Shown here in pieces: positions 18,852-28,347 of a DNA stretch of 64,000 nucleotides. The translations under genes and the position numbers were made by a program. This DNA comes from Verrucomicrobiaceae bacterium (GTDB lineage Bacteria; Verrucomicrobiota; Verrucomicrobiia; Verrucomicrobiales; Verrucomicrobiaceae): the NCBI GenBank assembly GCA_027487315.1, contig JAIYDW010000015.1, positions 59,827 to 123,826 on the forward strand. The letters are read 5' to 3'. The notes under the pieces were generated by a model, which saw only the letters and a list, made by a program, of their open reading frames with translations, did no database searches and was not told the DNA's origin. The first letter of the stretch is position 1. Every line of letters starts with the position of its first letter.

Positions 18852-20339
18852 ATGGTGTCGGGCCTGAAAACACGCTCGTTCCCCCGGTTGTTCTCCGCCC
18901 TCTGCGGACCCCTAATCAGCGCCCTCCTCCCCAGTTGCTCTCCCCTCTCGCCGCCCAGCCGAATGGACCAGGCCAACCTGGAAGTCCCTTCCTCCTGGCA
19001 GGCCGTCAAAGAAGCCCGCGCCGGCGTCGACACCGACTGGGTCACCCGCTTCAAAGACTCCCGCCTCCGCGCCCTCGTTGACGAAGCCCTCCTCAACAAC
19101 CGCGACCTCCGCATCGCCGCCGCCCGGCTTGATCAAGCCCGCCAACAGGCCCGCATCGCCGGCGCCGCAGGCCTTCCCACCGCCGACCTCACCTTCGCCG
19201 GCAACCGCCAAAAACAAAACTTCATCGGCTTCCCCATCGGCGGCCCAGGCGGTGCCAGCGACCCGGGCGCCGTCTTCTCCAACACCTTCAACCAGTTCAA
19301 CCTCACCCCCGCCATCAACTGGGAACTCGATCTCTGGGGCCGCATCCGCGCCGGTGTGTCCGCCGCCACCGCCGAAGCTGAAGCCGCCTCCCAGGACATT
19401 CGCGCCGCCCAAGCCTCCATCGCCGCCCAAATCGCCGCCACTTGGTTCACCCTCGCCGAATCCAAAGAGCAAGTCGCCCTCGCCACAGAAGCCGAAGCCA
19501 TCTTCCAAAAAACCGCCGACGCCGTCCGCGAACGCTTCCTCCGCGGCCAGCAGGAAGACGGCGGCGCCGCTGCCCAACTCCGCCTCGCCGAATCCGACGC
19601 CGCCACCGCCCGCGCCGCCCGCCTCGAACGCCAGCAAACCCTCGAAAGCAGCGCCCGCCAGCTCGAAATCCTCCTCGGCCGCTACCCCTCCGGCCAGCTC
19701 GCCGCCGCCAAACTCCCTCCCATCCCCGGCAAAGTCCCCGCCGGACTCCCCTCCGAACTCCTCCAACGCCGCCCCGACGTCCTCGCCGCCGAACGCCGCT
19801 TCGCCGCCAGCGGCAAACGCCTCTCCGAAGCCCGCCGCGCCCTCTTCCCCCGCCTTGCCCTCACCTCCAGCTCCGGCACCACCACCGGCGACCTCTCCGA
19901 ACTCCTCAACAGCGACTTCGGCGTCTGGCAACTCGCCGGCAACGTCGTTCAACCTCTCTTCACCGGCGGCCAACTCCGCGCCGAAGCCAAAGTCCGCTAC
20001 TCCAAACAAGACGAAGCCCTCGCCCAACTCCAACAATCCGTCCTCAAAGCCTTCGGCGAAGTCGAGAACACCCTCGCCGCCGAACGCCTCCTCGCTGAAC
20101 GCGCCACCGCCATCGACTCCGCCACCTCCCTCGCCGCCCAGGCCGACGAAGCCGCCCGCGCCGACTACGCCGGCGGTGTCAGCGACCTCCTCACCGTCCT
20201 CACCGCCCAAACCCGCCTCGTCCAACTCCGCTCCCAACAACTCACCCTCCGCCGCCTCCGCCTCGAAAACCGCGTCAACCTCCACCTCGCCCTCGGCGGC
20301 GATTTCAAACCCTCCCCCGGCCCCTCCTCCCCTCAATGA
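18852..20339 (+). CDS. NodT-type outer-membrane efflux lipoprotein
   Basis: A 495-residue outer-membrane factor of an RND pump (OprM/NodT group). A signal peptide ends in the lipobox LLPSC near residue 30. WELDLWGRIRAGVSAATAEAEAASQDIRAAQ is the classic first repeat of these channels, and the second half repeats the fold (VQPLFTGGQLRAEAKVRYSKQDEA region). It is the first gene of a three-component operon and overlaps the adaptor gene as ATGA. Substrate range cannot be deduced. Confidence 0.92.
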   Translation: MVSGLKTRSFPRLFSALCGPLISALLPSCSPLSPPSRMDQANLEVPSSWQAVKEARAGVDTDWVTRFKDSRLRALVDEALLNNRDLRIAAARLDQARQQARIAGAAGLPTADLTFAGNRQKQNFIGFPIGGPGGASDPGAVFSNTFNQFNLTPAINWELDLWGRIRAGVSAATAEAEAASQDIRAAQASIAAQIAATWFTLAESKEQVALATEAEAIFQKTADAVRERFLRGQQEDGGAAAQLRLAESDAATARAARLERQQTLESSARQLEILLGRYPSGQLAAAKLPPIPGKVPAGLPSELLQRRPDVLAAERRFAASGKRLSEARRALFPRLALTSSSGTTTGDLSELLNSDFGVWQLAGNVVQPLFTGGQLRAEAKVRYSKQDEALAQLQQSVLKAFGEVENTLAAERLLAERATAIDSATSLAAQADEAARADYAGGVSDLLTVLTAQTRLVQLRSQQLTLRRLRLENRVNLHLALGGDFKPSPGPSSPQ

Positions 20340-21502
20340 ATCGCGTTCTCAAAGTCCTCGTTCCAATCCTCATCGTCGGTGCCGCCTTAGGCGTGTTCTC
20401 CGTCATGGTCCAATTCAAAAAACCAGCCGAACAAATCGAAGCCCCGCGCACCCTTCTCTCAGTCCAAACCCTCACCGCCAAACCCCAAAACATCACCCTC
20501 ACCCTTCCCTCCCAGGGTATCATCGACGCCCAGCGCGTCACCACCATCGCCTCAGAAGCCGCCGGTCGCGTCACTGCCGTCTCCCCCAAATGGAACATCG
20601 GCGAGCAGTTCGACGAAAACGAAATCCTTGTCGAAATCGACCCCTCTGACTACGCCACCGCTGTCACCCAAGCCGAAGCTGCCCTCGCCGACGCCCGCTC
20701 CTCGCTCGCAAGCGAAAAAGCCCGCACCGAACAAGCCTTGCGCGAATGGGAAAAAGTCTCTCAAGGCGTGAAACCCACCGACCTCGCACTCCGCAAACCC
20801 CAAATCGAAAGCGCCACCTCCCGCCTCAAAGCCGCCGAAGCCAGCCTTCTCAAAGCCCAACACGATCTCGAACGAACCAAAATTCGGGCACCCTTCGCCG
20901 GCCGCATCCGCGCTCTCCGAATCGATCTCGGCTCCTACCTGACCCCGGGCGCCCCCATCGCTGAATTCTTCTCGCTCGGCACCTTCGAAGTCCGCCTGCC
21001 ACTCTCATTAGACGACTACGCTTTCGTCAAACAAAGCCAAAGTGACCCCGCCATCCCCGTTCAACTCAAAACCTCCTTCGGTGGCCATCAGGTGTCCTGG
21101 ACCGGAAAAATCATCCGCACCGAGGGCGAAATCGAGCGCGCCTCCCGCTCCGTTTACCTCATCGCTTCCGTCGAAGCCTCCCAACCCGCAAACAGCGACA
21201 TCCTCAAGCCGGGTCTCTTCGTTCATGCCGAAATCGAGGGCCAAACCCTAAACAACGTCTTCCCTGTCCCCAGAAGCTCTTTCCTCGATGAACAACACCT
21301 GCTCGTCGTCGATTCCCAAAACCGGATCCGCCGCCGCGCCGTCACGGTGGTTCGCCAAACCGGCTCCCACTGGCTCGTCTCCGAAGGCCTCAAAGCCGGC
21401 GAACTCGTCTGCATCACCACCATCGCAGCCCCCGTCGACGGCATGGAGGTTTCCATCAATTCCCAGTCGCCTGACGCCATCGGAGGGTCCCAACAGCCAT
21501 GA
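20336..21502 (+). CDS. RND efflux periplasmic adaptor (membrane fusion protein)
   Basis: A 388-residue HlyD/AcrA-type adaptor. An N-terminal membrane anchor or signal (about 8-26) is followed by the lipoyl half-motif EAAGRVTAVSPKWNIGEQF, an alpha-hairpin (about 105-190), the second half-motif TKIRAPFAGRIRALRID, and beta-barrel and proximal domains. It bridges the inner-membrane pump and the NodT channel. Four-base ATGA overlaps with both neighbours show a tightly coupled operon. Confidence 0.92.
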   Translation: MNRVLKVLVPILIVGAALGVFSVMVQFKKPAEQIEAPRTLLSVQTLTAKPQNITLTLPSQGIIDAQRVTTIASEAAGRVTAVSPKWNIGEQFDENEILVEIDPSDYATAVTQAEAALADARSSLASEKARTEQALREWEKVSQGVKPTDLALRKPQIESATSRLKAAEASLLKAQHDLERTKIRAPFAGRIRALRIDLGSYLTPGAPIAEFFSLGTFEVRLPLSLDDYAFVKQSQSDPAIPVQLKTSFGGHQVSWTGKIIRTEGEIERASRSVYLIASVEASQPANSDILKPGLFVHAEIEGQTLNNVFPVPRSSFLDEQHLLVVDSQNRIRRRAVTVVRQTGSHWLVSEGLKAGELVCITTIAAPVDGMEVSINSQSPDAIGGSQQP

Positions 21503-24500
21503 AATCCATCGTCGAATGGTTCTCCAAGAATCACATCGCCGCCAACTTCCTCATGTGGGGACTTCTCGGCCTGGGCTTCCTTTCCTGGTTCTCCCTGCGC
21601 AAGGAAATCTTCCCCGACCTCGTCCTCGACATGGTCAGCGTCCGCGTCCCCTACCCCAACGCCGCCCCCGAGGAAGTTGAAAAAGGCATCTGCATTCCCA
21701 TCGAAGAATCCGTTCAAGGCCTCGAAGGCATCAAACGAGTCCAGTCCATCGCCGGCGAATCCATCGGAAACGTCATCTTCGAAATCGAACCCGGCTACAA
21801 CGTCCGCAACATCATGGCCGACATCAAGACTCGCGTCGATGCCATCGACAACTTCGCCGAACAGGCTGAAAAACCCACCGTCGAGGAACTCCTCATCAAA
21901 AACCAGGTCCTCAGCATCGCCATCGCGGCTGACACCGACAAAGCCACCCTTCAACGCATCGCCGAAAAAGTCCGGGACGACCTCCTCGTCTACAAATCGC
22001 CTCCCCCTCAAGGCCTGTTCGCCTCCTCCTGGCGCTGGCTTCAAGACTCCCTCTCCGGCGAAGCCAAAATCACCCAGGTCACCATCGCCGGTCAAAGAAA
22101 CTACGAGATCAGCATCGAAGTCAGCGAAAACACGCTGCGTCGCCACGCCTTAACCCTCCAAACCATCGCTGACGCCGTCCGCGCCTCCTCCCTGGATCTG
22201 CCCGCCGGTTCTGTCCGCACCGATGCCGGCGAAGTCCTTATCCGCACCCAAGCCAAAAGCTACACCCCTCGCGAATTCGAAAACATCACGGTCCTCACCC
22301 GTCCGGACGGCACCTCCCTCAAACTCAAAGACGTCGCCACCATCAAGGATGGCTTCGAAGAAAAAGAAATCTTCAGCCGCTTCGACGGCAAACCCGGCAT
22401 CGTCGTGAACGTGTTCCGAGTCGGCGACGAAGATACCCTTCGCCTCGTGGACGTCGTCTACGACTACATCCGCGAATCCCCTCGCTTCGTCCCCGAAGGC
22501 GTCAAACTCCAAGTCTGGAATGACTGGAGCCTCTACCTCCGTGGCCGGATGGATCTCATGTTCTCAAATGGCTTCCAAGGATTCATCCTCGTCGTCATCA
22601 CCCTCGGCCTCTTCCTCGAACCCCGGCTCGCCTGGTACGTCTCTCTCGGTATTCCCGTCTCCGTCGCCGGCGGCCTTCTCGTTCTCCCCTACGCCGACGT
22701 CTCCATCAACATGATCTCCCTCTTCGCCTTCATCCTCGTCCTCGGCGTCGTGGTGGATGACGCCATCGTCATCGGCGAAAACGTCTACCATCGAATGGGC
22801 ATGGGCGAACCTCCCCACATCGCCGCCCCGCGCGGTACCAACGAAGTGGCCGTCATCGTCACCTTCGGCGTCCTCGTCACCGTCTGCGCGTTCCTCCCCA
22901 TGTTCGGCGTCGGCGGCGTCAGTGGCAAAATCTGGCGCAACATTCCCTGGGTCGTCGTCCCCGTCCTCATCATCTCGACCATCGAGTCCAAACTCATCCT
23001 CCCTGCCCACCTCGCCGCCCTCAAAGTTCATAACAAAGAGCAAGCCGGTTGGTTCATGCGCCTCCACACCCGCATCTCCGATGGCCTCGATCACATCGCG
23101 GATCGCTACTACCGCCCTCTCGTCCAATTCTGTGTCCACTGGCGCTACTCGGTTCTCGCAGCCTTCATTGCCGTTTTCATTCTCGCCATCGGCATGGTCG
23201 CTTCAGGTGCGGTCAAATTCCTCTTCTTCCCGGAAGTCGAAGGCGACATCATCACCGCCAAACTCACCCTCCCCGAAGGCGTCCCCATCGAATCCACCCA
23301 CCGCGGCATCACCCAACTCGAAAAGGCCGCCCAGCAACTCGCCGACGCCTACAAAACCAAAGACGGCTCCCGCTCAATTGTCCGGCACTCCATGGCCACC
23401 GTCGGCAATCAACCCTTCCAAACCTCCTTCCAATTCAGCTTGGGTTCCGCCAGCGCTCCACACGTCGGTGAAGTGACGCTTGAACTCGTGCAAGGTTACG
23501 AACGCGAAATCACCTGCGCCCAATTGGTTTCTCGCTGGCGTGAACTTGCAGGCCCCATCCCGGGCGCCGTCGAACTCACCTTCGGCTCCTCCATGGACCG
23601 CGGCGGCTCCGCCATCGAACTCGAACTCTCCGGCGAAAACCTCGACGAACTCCGCTCCGCCACCGAATTCCTCAAAGCCGGCCTCGCCAAATTCAAAGGC
23701 GTCAAAGACATCACCGACTCGGACTTCGAAGGCAAACGCGAGATGAAAATCAACATCCTCCCTCAAGCCGAGACGCTCGGCCTCCGCCTCGCAGACATCT
23801 CCCGCCAAGTCCGCCAAGCCTTCTATGGCGAGGAGGCCCAACGTCTCCAACGCGGCCGCGACGAAGTCAAAGTCATGGTCCGCTATCCCGAATCGGAACG
23901 CCTCTCCCTCCAAAATCTCGCTGACATGAAAATCCGTGCTCAAGACGGCACCGAAATCCCCTTTTCCGCCGTCGCCACCGCCGATTACGGCCGCGCCTAT
24001 TCCGCCATCAAACGCGCCGACCGCCGCCGCGCCATCACACTCACCGCAGATGTCGATCTCGCCATCCCGGGAGCCAATGCCAACGAAGTCGTTACCGCTG
24101 TCAAAGCCGATCTATTACCTCGAATGACGAACCAGTTCCCCGGCGTCATCTATCGCTTCCAAGGAGAACAAAACGATCAAAATGAATCCATGCGCGACCT
24201 CTCCATCGGAGGCCTCCTTGCTCTCTTCGGCATCTACGTCCTGCTGGCCATTCCCCTGAAATCCTACTCCCAGCCTCTCATCGTCATGTCCGTTATCCCT
24301 TTCGGTGTCGTCGGCGCCATCATCGGCCACATCGTGCTCGGTTTGAACCTCAGCATCATGTCCATGTGTGGCGTCATTGCCCTCTCCGGCATGGTCGTCA
24401 ATGAAAGCCTCGTCCTCACCGACCGCATCAACCGCTTCCGCCTCCAGGGCTGCCCCCTCAGCGACGCCGCTTGGAAAGCCGGCGTCAGCCGCTTCCGCTC

Positions 24501-24747
24501 CATCATGGCCACAAGCGTCACCACCTTCGTCGGCCTCATCCCCATCATGAGCGAAACCGACGTCCAAGCCCTCTTCCTCGTGCCCATGTCCGTCGCTCTC
24601 GGTTTCGGCGGCCTCTTCTCCACCCTCATCACCCTCCTTCTTGTCCCGGGCATTTACACCATGCTGGAGGACATCAGAAGCCTCGGCGGTTCTCCCTCCA
24701 CCCCCACCCTGATACCAGGCGCAGAAGAAACGCTAAGCATCGGCTAA
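21499..24747 (+). CDS. RND-superfamily efflux pump subunit
   Basis: A 1082-residue inner-membrane proton-driven transporter of the AcrB-like (COG0841) group. NHIAANFLMWGLL is the first membrane helix, VPYPNAAPEEVEKGICIPIEE is the typical porter-domain start, and GVVVDDAIVIGENVYHRM in the fourth helix carries the proton-relay aspartates. The second half repeats the topology (GVIALSGMVVNESLVL). Length is normal. The divergent C-terminus and cation-rich porter do not separate metal from drug export. A peptidase lipoprotein gene follows after 9 bases. Confidence 0.93.
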   Translation: MKSIVEWFSKNHIAANFLMWGLLGLGFLSWFSLRKEIFPDLVLDMVSVRVPYPNAAPEEVEKGICIPIEESVQGLEGIKRVQSIAGESIGNVIFEIEPGYNVRNIMADIKTRVDAIDNFAEQAEKPTVEELLIKNQVLSIAIAADTDKATLQRIAEKVRDDLLVYKSPPPQGLFASSWRWLQDSLSGEAKITQVTIAGQRNYEISIEVSENTLRRHALTLQTIADAVRASSLDLPAGSVRTDAGEVLIRTQAKSYTPREFENITVLTRPDGTSLKLKDVATIKDGFEEKEIFSRFDGKPGIVVNVFRVGDEDTLRLVDVVYDYIRESPRFVPEGVKLQVWNDWSLYLRGRMDLMFSNGFQGFILVVITLGLFLEPRLAWYVSLGIPVSVAGGLLVLPYADVSINMISLFAFILVLGVVVDDAIVIGENVYHRMGMGEPPHIAAPRGTNEVAVIVTFGVLVTVCAFLPMFGVGGVSGKIWRNIPWVVVPVLIISTIESKLILPAHLAALKVHNKEQAGWFMRLHTRISDGLDHIADRYYRPLVQFCVHWRYSVLAAFIAVFILAIGMVASGAVKFLFFPEVEGDIITAKLTLPEGVPIESTHRGITQLEKAAQQLADAYKTKDGSRSIVRHSMATVGNQPFQTSFQFSLGSASAPHVGEVTLELVQGYEREITCAQLVSRWRELAGPIPGAVELTFGSSMDRGGSAIELELSGENLDELRSATEFLKAGLAKFKGVKDITDSDFEGKREMKINILPQAETLGLRLADISRQVRQAFYGEEAQRLQRGRDEVKVMVRYPESERLSLQNLADMKIRAQDGTEIPFSAVATADYGRAYSAIKRADRRRAITLTADVDLAIPGANANEVVTAVKADLLPRMTNQFPGVIYRFQGEQNDQNESMRDLSIGGLLALFGIYVLLAIPLKSYSQPLIVMSVIPFGVVGAIIGHIVLGLNLSIMSMCGVIALSGMVVNESLVLTDRINRFRLQGCPLSDAAWKAGVSRFRSIMATSVTTFVGLIPIMSETDVQALFLVPMSVALGFGGLFSTLITLLLVPGIYTMLEDIRSLGGSPSTPTLIPGAEETLSIG

Positions 24748-24756
24748 ACCGCGAAC

Positions 24757-25878
24757 ATGCCCCGCGCCCCCCTCATCTTCTTGGCGCTCCTGCCCCTGCT
24801 GCTCACCCAGTGCAGCACCGCCCGCTTCTACACCCAAGCCGCTTCCGGCCAATGGGAAATCCAACGCAAAGCCCGCCCCATTGAGAAGGTCCTCGCCGAC
24901 CCCACCACTCCCGCTCCACTCAAAACCAAACTCGAACTCGTCCAGGAAATCCGCGCCTACGCCCGGAACACCCTCAACCTCCCCGCCGAAAAACAATACC
25001 ACCGCTACACCGACCTCCAAAGAAAGCACCTCGTCTGGGTCGTCTTCGCCGCCCCCGAATTCTCCCTCAAACCCCACACCTGGCGCTACCCCTTCCTCGG
25101 CGAACTCTCCTACCGCGGCTGGTTCAAAGAAAAAGACGCCACCGCCCTCGCCACCCAACTCCGCTCCCGCGGCCTCGATGTCTTCGTCGCTGAAGTCGAC
25201 GCCTACTCCACCCTCGGCGTCCTCTCAGACCCCATCCTCAACACCTTCATCGACCTCCCCCCGCGTGACCTCGCCGAACTCCTCTTCCACGAACTCACCC
25301 ACCAGCGCCTCTACTTCCCCAACGACACCGACTTCAACGAAGCCCTCGCCACCGCCGTCGCCCGCCACGCCACCCGCCGCTGGCTCTCCGACACCCAACG
25401 CACCCGGGAACTCACTGCCTACAACCGCGAAGACCGCATCCTCACCGACTTCATCCAGGAACTCACCCACACCCGCGCCGACCTCGAAAATACCTACGCC
25501 CAAACCCACCTCACATCATACGCCAAACGCCTCGCCAAAACCCAGGCCTTCACCGACCTCCGCCACCGAGCCGACCACCTCAACCGCAAACACGGCGGCA
25601 CCCTCAAAATCGACAAATGGTTCGCCCAGCCCGTCAACAACGCCCGCCTCAACTCCATCGCCACCTACTACGATCTCGTCCCCGCCATCGACCACCTCCT
25701 CACCCACCACTGCCAAGGCAACCTCGAAACCCTCCTCAACCTCCTCAAAACCACCCGCCCCCTCACCCCCACCCAACGCCTCACCTGGCTCCAATCCCAA
25801 ACCAACCTCATCCCCCGGCAGGCTCCAACATCCCAATCTGCTTCAACCAAGCCCCCACCCGCGCAGGCCACTCATTGA
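24757..25878 (+). CDS. predicted lipoprotein aminopeptidase, COG4324-like
   Basis: A 373-residue lipoprotein with a lipobox at Cys19 (LLLTQCS). Residues 20-240 match the pattern of the predicted aminopeptidase family COG4324: RFYTQAASGQWEI, WVVFAAPEFSLKPHTWRYP, and HELTH (178-182) with a downstream Glu in FNEALATAVA completing a zinc site. It starts 9 bases after the RND pump, so it is likely the last gene of that operon, an unusual partner. The last 71 bases overlap the convergent esterase gene. Confidence 0.75.
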   Translation: MPRAPLIFLALLPLLLTQCSTARFYTQAASGQWEIQRKARPIEKVLADPTTPAPLKTKLELVQEIRAYARNTLNLPAEKQYHRYTDLQRKHLVWVVFAAPEFSLKPHTWRYPFLGELSYRGWFKEKDATALATQLRSRGLDVFVAEVDAYSTLGVLSDPILNTFIDLPPRDLAELLFHELTHQRLYFPNDTDFNEALATAVARHATRRWLSDTQRTRELTAYNREDRILTDFIQELTHTRADLENTYAQTHLTSYAKRLAKTQAFTDLRHRADHLNRKHGGTLKIDKWFAQPVNNARLNSIATYYDLVPAIDHLLTHHCQGNLETLLNLLKTTRPLTPTQRLTWLQSQTNLIPRQAPTSQSASTKPPPAQATH

Positions 25879-26689
25879 TCGCATCCCCATTCGCCTTCAT
25901 CCCAAACCCGTGTCCGCCCGCCGAGTAAACATGCAACTCCGCCGGACGCCCCGCCCTCTGATACGCCAAATAAAGCAAAGCACTCCCCGCTGGCGTGATC
26001 TTGTCATTGTGCGCATGAATCAAACACACCGGCGGTGCCTTCTCATCCACCACGATCTCCTTCACCAACTCCCCATTCCCGCCGCCCACCGTCAAATACG
26101 CCGGATACACCGGCACCGCAAAATTGGGCCTCACCGCCTCCATATCCCCCGCCCCCTCCGGATTCAACGCCAGCATCACACTCAGATTGCCCCCCGCTGA
26201 AAAACCCAGCACCCCGATCCGATCCGGCTTGATCCCCCACTCCCCACCCCGCGCCCGCAGCAGCTTCATCGCCTGCCGCGCATCCTCCAGCGGATACACA
26301 TGCGGCCTCGTCGCATCCCTCCTCGGCACCCGATACTTCAACAACACCGCGGTCACCCCCAGCGAATTCAACCACTCGCACACCTGCGTCCCCTCGTGCT
26401 CAATCGCCAAAATCGAATACCCCCCTCCCGGACACACCAGCACCGCCGTCCCATTCGCCCCCGTCTCCGGACGATACACCGTCATCATCGGCACCGAAAC
26501 ATTCCCCACCCGCTTCACCCCGTCCTTCTTCTTGTCCTCCATCAGCCCCTCCGGCTCAGCCACAAAACCCGCCGGCTCCACCGCCCCCTCCGGAAACAAA
26601 GTCACCTCCACCGGCTCCACCGCCGCCTGCGCCATCGCGCCAAACATCGTCACAACCCCCATCCACTTCCAAATCATCGGTAAATTCAT
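25808..26689 (-). CDS. secreted alpha/beta-hydrolase, esterase/xylan-esterase-like
   Basis: A 293-residue exported esterase. The signal peptide ends near residue 22. The oxyanion motif CPGGGY is at 86-91, nucleophile Ser164 lies in GFSAGG, and Asp229 (HAHNDKITP) and His260 (GGHGFG) complete the triad. The closest family type is BD-FAE-like or acetyl-esterase enzymes that act on xylan or small carbohydrate esters. Its 3' end overlaps the peptidase gene tail-to-tail. Exact substrate unknown. Confidence 0.85.
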   Translation of the reverse strand: MNLPMIWKWMGVVTMFGAMAQAAVEPVEVTLFPEGAVEPAGFVAEPEGLMEDKKKDGVKRVGNVSVPMMTVYRPETGANGTAVLVCPGGGYSILAIEHEGTQVCEWLNSLGVTAVLLKYRVPRRDATRPHVYPLEDARQAMKLLRARGGEWGIKPDRIGVLGFSAGGNLSVMLALNPEGAGDMEAVRPNFAVPVYPAYLTVGGGNGELVKEIVVDEKAPPVCLIHAHNDKITPAGSALLYLAYQRAGRPAELHVYSAGGHGFGMKANGDAINEWPARVGAWLKQIGMLEPAGG

Positions 26690-26854
26690 GTCCCATCTTC
26701 AACACGCGCTCCACCCTCATTCTTTCATCACCCAAACGCCGCTTGACCCACGCCCCACCTCCCCCATTGTACCGCCTCGCTCCCATGCAACGCGCCGTCA
26801 GTCACCATCACCACTTCAAACCATCGCCCTTGGGAGCTAGGGCAAAGCGCATTC

Positions 26855-27739
26855 ATGGCTGAGCCTCTGCGGATCCTCCTCCTAGGGGCCAATGGACGAC
26901 TCGGGCGCGCCCTCCATCGCCTCTACGTTCACTCTGACCTCTCCGTCACCGCCTGGGGACGCTCCCAACTCGATCTGACTCTCCCAGGTCAAATCCCCGC
27001 CACCCTCGACTCCACCCCCTTCGACCTCCTCATCAACGCCGCCGGCCTCACTAACGTCGACGCCTGTGAAGTCCAACGCCAGGATGCCACCCTCTCCAAT
27101 GCCGTCGCCCCCGGCCTCCTCGCCGAATACTGCGCCCAACATGGCCGCCGCTTCATCCACATCAGCAGCGACTACGTCTTCGCCGGCACCGGCACCACCC
27201 TTCTCCGCGAAACCGACCCCACCGGCCCCCGCAACCATTACGGCCAAACCAAACTCGACGGTGAAATCGCCGCCCTCACCGCCCATCCCGCCACCCTCGT
27301 CGTCCGCGTCTCCTGGCTCTTCGGCCCCGACAAACCCAGCTTCCCGGACATGATCCTCCGCACCGCCCGCGAACAGGATCACGTCGCCGCCGTCAACGAC
27401 AAATGGTCCAGCCCCAGCTACTCGGATGACCTCGCCCACTGGCTCCTCACCCTCATCCGCCACCACCCTCAGCAATCCGGCCTCCTCCACCTCTGCAACG
27501 AAGGCGCCCCCACCTGGCAGGAATACGGCCAAGCCACTCTCGACATCGCCACCCGCCTCGGCCTCCCACTGAAAGCGCACACCGTCACCGGCCACACAAT
27601 GCACGGCTTCGAACCCTTCAAAGCCACCCGCCCCCCGCACACCGCCCTCGACACCAGCAAATTCCAGGCCCTCACCGGCATCAAACCCCGCCCCTGGCAG
27701 GACGCCCTCGAAGCCTACCTCCGCTCCCTCTCCCAGTAA
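26855..27739 (+). CDS. rfbD: dTDP-4-dehydrorhamnose reductase-like protein
   Basis: A 294-residue short-chain dehydrogenase of the RmlD family, which reduces dTDP-4-keto-L-rhamnose. The NAD(P) motif GANGRLG is at residues 9-15, followed by INAAGLTNVDACE, SSDYVFAGTG with the catalytic Ser/Thr region, and YGQTK with catalytic Tyr and Lys. The RSSWLFG-like VRVSWLFG segment is also present. The other rml genes are not in the window, so it may serve a different nucleotide sugar. A hairpin repeat follows 60 bases downstream. Confidence 0.85.
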   Translation: MAEPLRILLLGANGRLGRALHRLYVHSDLSVTAWGRSQLDLTLPGQIPATLDSTPFDLLINAAGLTNVDACEVQRQDATLSNAVAPGLLAEYCAQHGRRFIHISSDYVFAGTGTTLLRETDPTGPRNHYGQTKLDGEIAALTAHPATLVVRVSWLFGPDKPSFPDMILRTAREQDHVAAVNDKWSSPSYSDDLAHWLLTLIRHHPQQSGLLHLCNEGAPTWQEYGQATLDIATRLGLPLKAHTVTGHTMHGFEPFKATRPPHTALDTSKFQALTGIKPRPWQDALEAYLRSLSQ

Positions 27740-27801
27740 ATCCTGGATTCCGAGGTTCAAGGTGCCAATGACGCTGCCAAACTCGGCAGCTCAATAAGGT
27801 G

Positions 27802-27822
27802 GTGCAAGCATCTTGCTTGCAC
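27802..27822. repeat. caagcatcttgcttg hairpin, copy 1
   Basis: An 8-bp perfect stem, GTGCAAGC with GCTTGCAC, closes an ATCTT loop. The second copy at 57320-57340 has the same loop, with the second stem pair changed from T:A to G:C. Both lie shortly downstream of a plus-strand stop codon and are preceded by AAGGTG. There is no T-run, so it is not an obvious terminator. Confidence 0.75.
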
Positions 27823-27922
27823 CCCAACTCCCGCGTTCCGAGCCACGAATCGCACCAAAACCCCACCCCGCTGCGTGTCCCACATAGAGCCACGTTCCAT
27901 CGAACAAAGTCTCCAACAAAGC

Positions 27923-28080
27923 ACCCGTCACCGCTACGCATGCCACCACTCACCCCCCGAATCCCCAATCCCTCCCAAACCACCCCAACCCTCCGCCTTC
28001 CCCCCAAAGTACACGTCACCGCTCCGCGTGACGCCCCTCCCCCCCGAATCCCATTCCCCCCAATCCACCCCAACCCTCTT
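27923..28080. repeat. two copies of a ~90-bp repeat with GTCAC...GTGAC palindrome
   Basis: Copies start near 27923 and 28013 and are about 90 bases apart. The better-preserved core is GTCACCGCTCCGCGTGAC at 28015-28032, and the other reads gtcaccgctacgcatgcc. Related cores occur at 32583-32600 and 41839-41856, usually preceded by CAAAGTAC or ACAGTCCAC. Confidence 0.7.
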
Positions 28081-28296
28081 CCATCTTTCTGCCCCCCTTT
28101 TTCTGCCCGTAACCCTTCCCCCCAGGAACCGGAAACCCCTCTCCAACAAGGCAAAAACGCAGATCCCCCCTCCAACATCCCCACTTCTCTCCTCTGCGTC
28201 TCCCCCCCTCTGCACCTCTGCGTGCTCAGCATCCCCCAACCCCCTGAATACCCCTATTTGCTGATAATTATGAAAAATTAAATAATTTATCTTGCG

Positions 28297-28302
28297 TATA
28301 AT
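28297..28302 (+). promoter_or_regulatory. possible -10 box of the ParA-like gene
   Basis: A perfect TATAAT lies in a 60-bp AT-rich tract, 16 bases before the first possible start codon and 46 before the preferred one. No convincing -35 hexamer was found at 16-18 bp spacing, so this is only suggestive. Confidence 0.35.
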
Positions 28303-28347
28303 TATTGTCGTTATAGAATGCCATTGAAATTCAAACCCACTACACCT

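Larger units (their letters stand above)
27740..28317. other. 578-bp gene-free stretch with repeats
   Basis: This stretch holds the hairpin at 27802-27822, then two degenerate copies of a roughly 90-bp unit (27923-27994 and 28013-28080). Each unit begins with a GTCACCGCTCCGCGTGAC-type palindrome followed by a C-rich tail ending in CACCCCAACCCT. From about 28255 the sequence turns abruptly AT-rich ahead of the ParA-like gene. Short open frames here are repetitive and Pro-rich and look non-coding. Confidence 0.7.

Noticed and set aside
18912..20336. 474-codon minus-strand frame opposite the NodT lipoprotein
   Set aside because: Same antisense-shadow composition; the plus strand has clear TolC-family motifs.
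27802..27822. Calling the caagcatcttgcttg hairpin a terminator
   Set aside because: Stem is good but there is no T-run, and the same unit occurs elsewhere as a repeat; a terminator role is unproven.
27799..28264. Overlapping Pro/Ser-rich open frames in the repeat region
   Set aside because: Encoded entirely by degenerate C-rich repeats, with no start context or motif.
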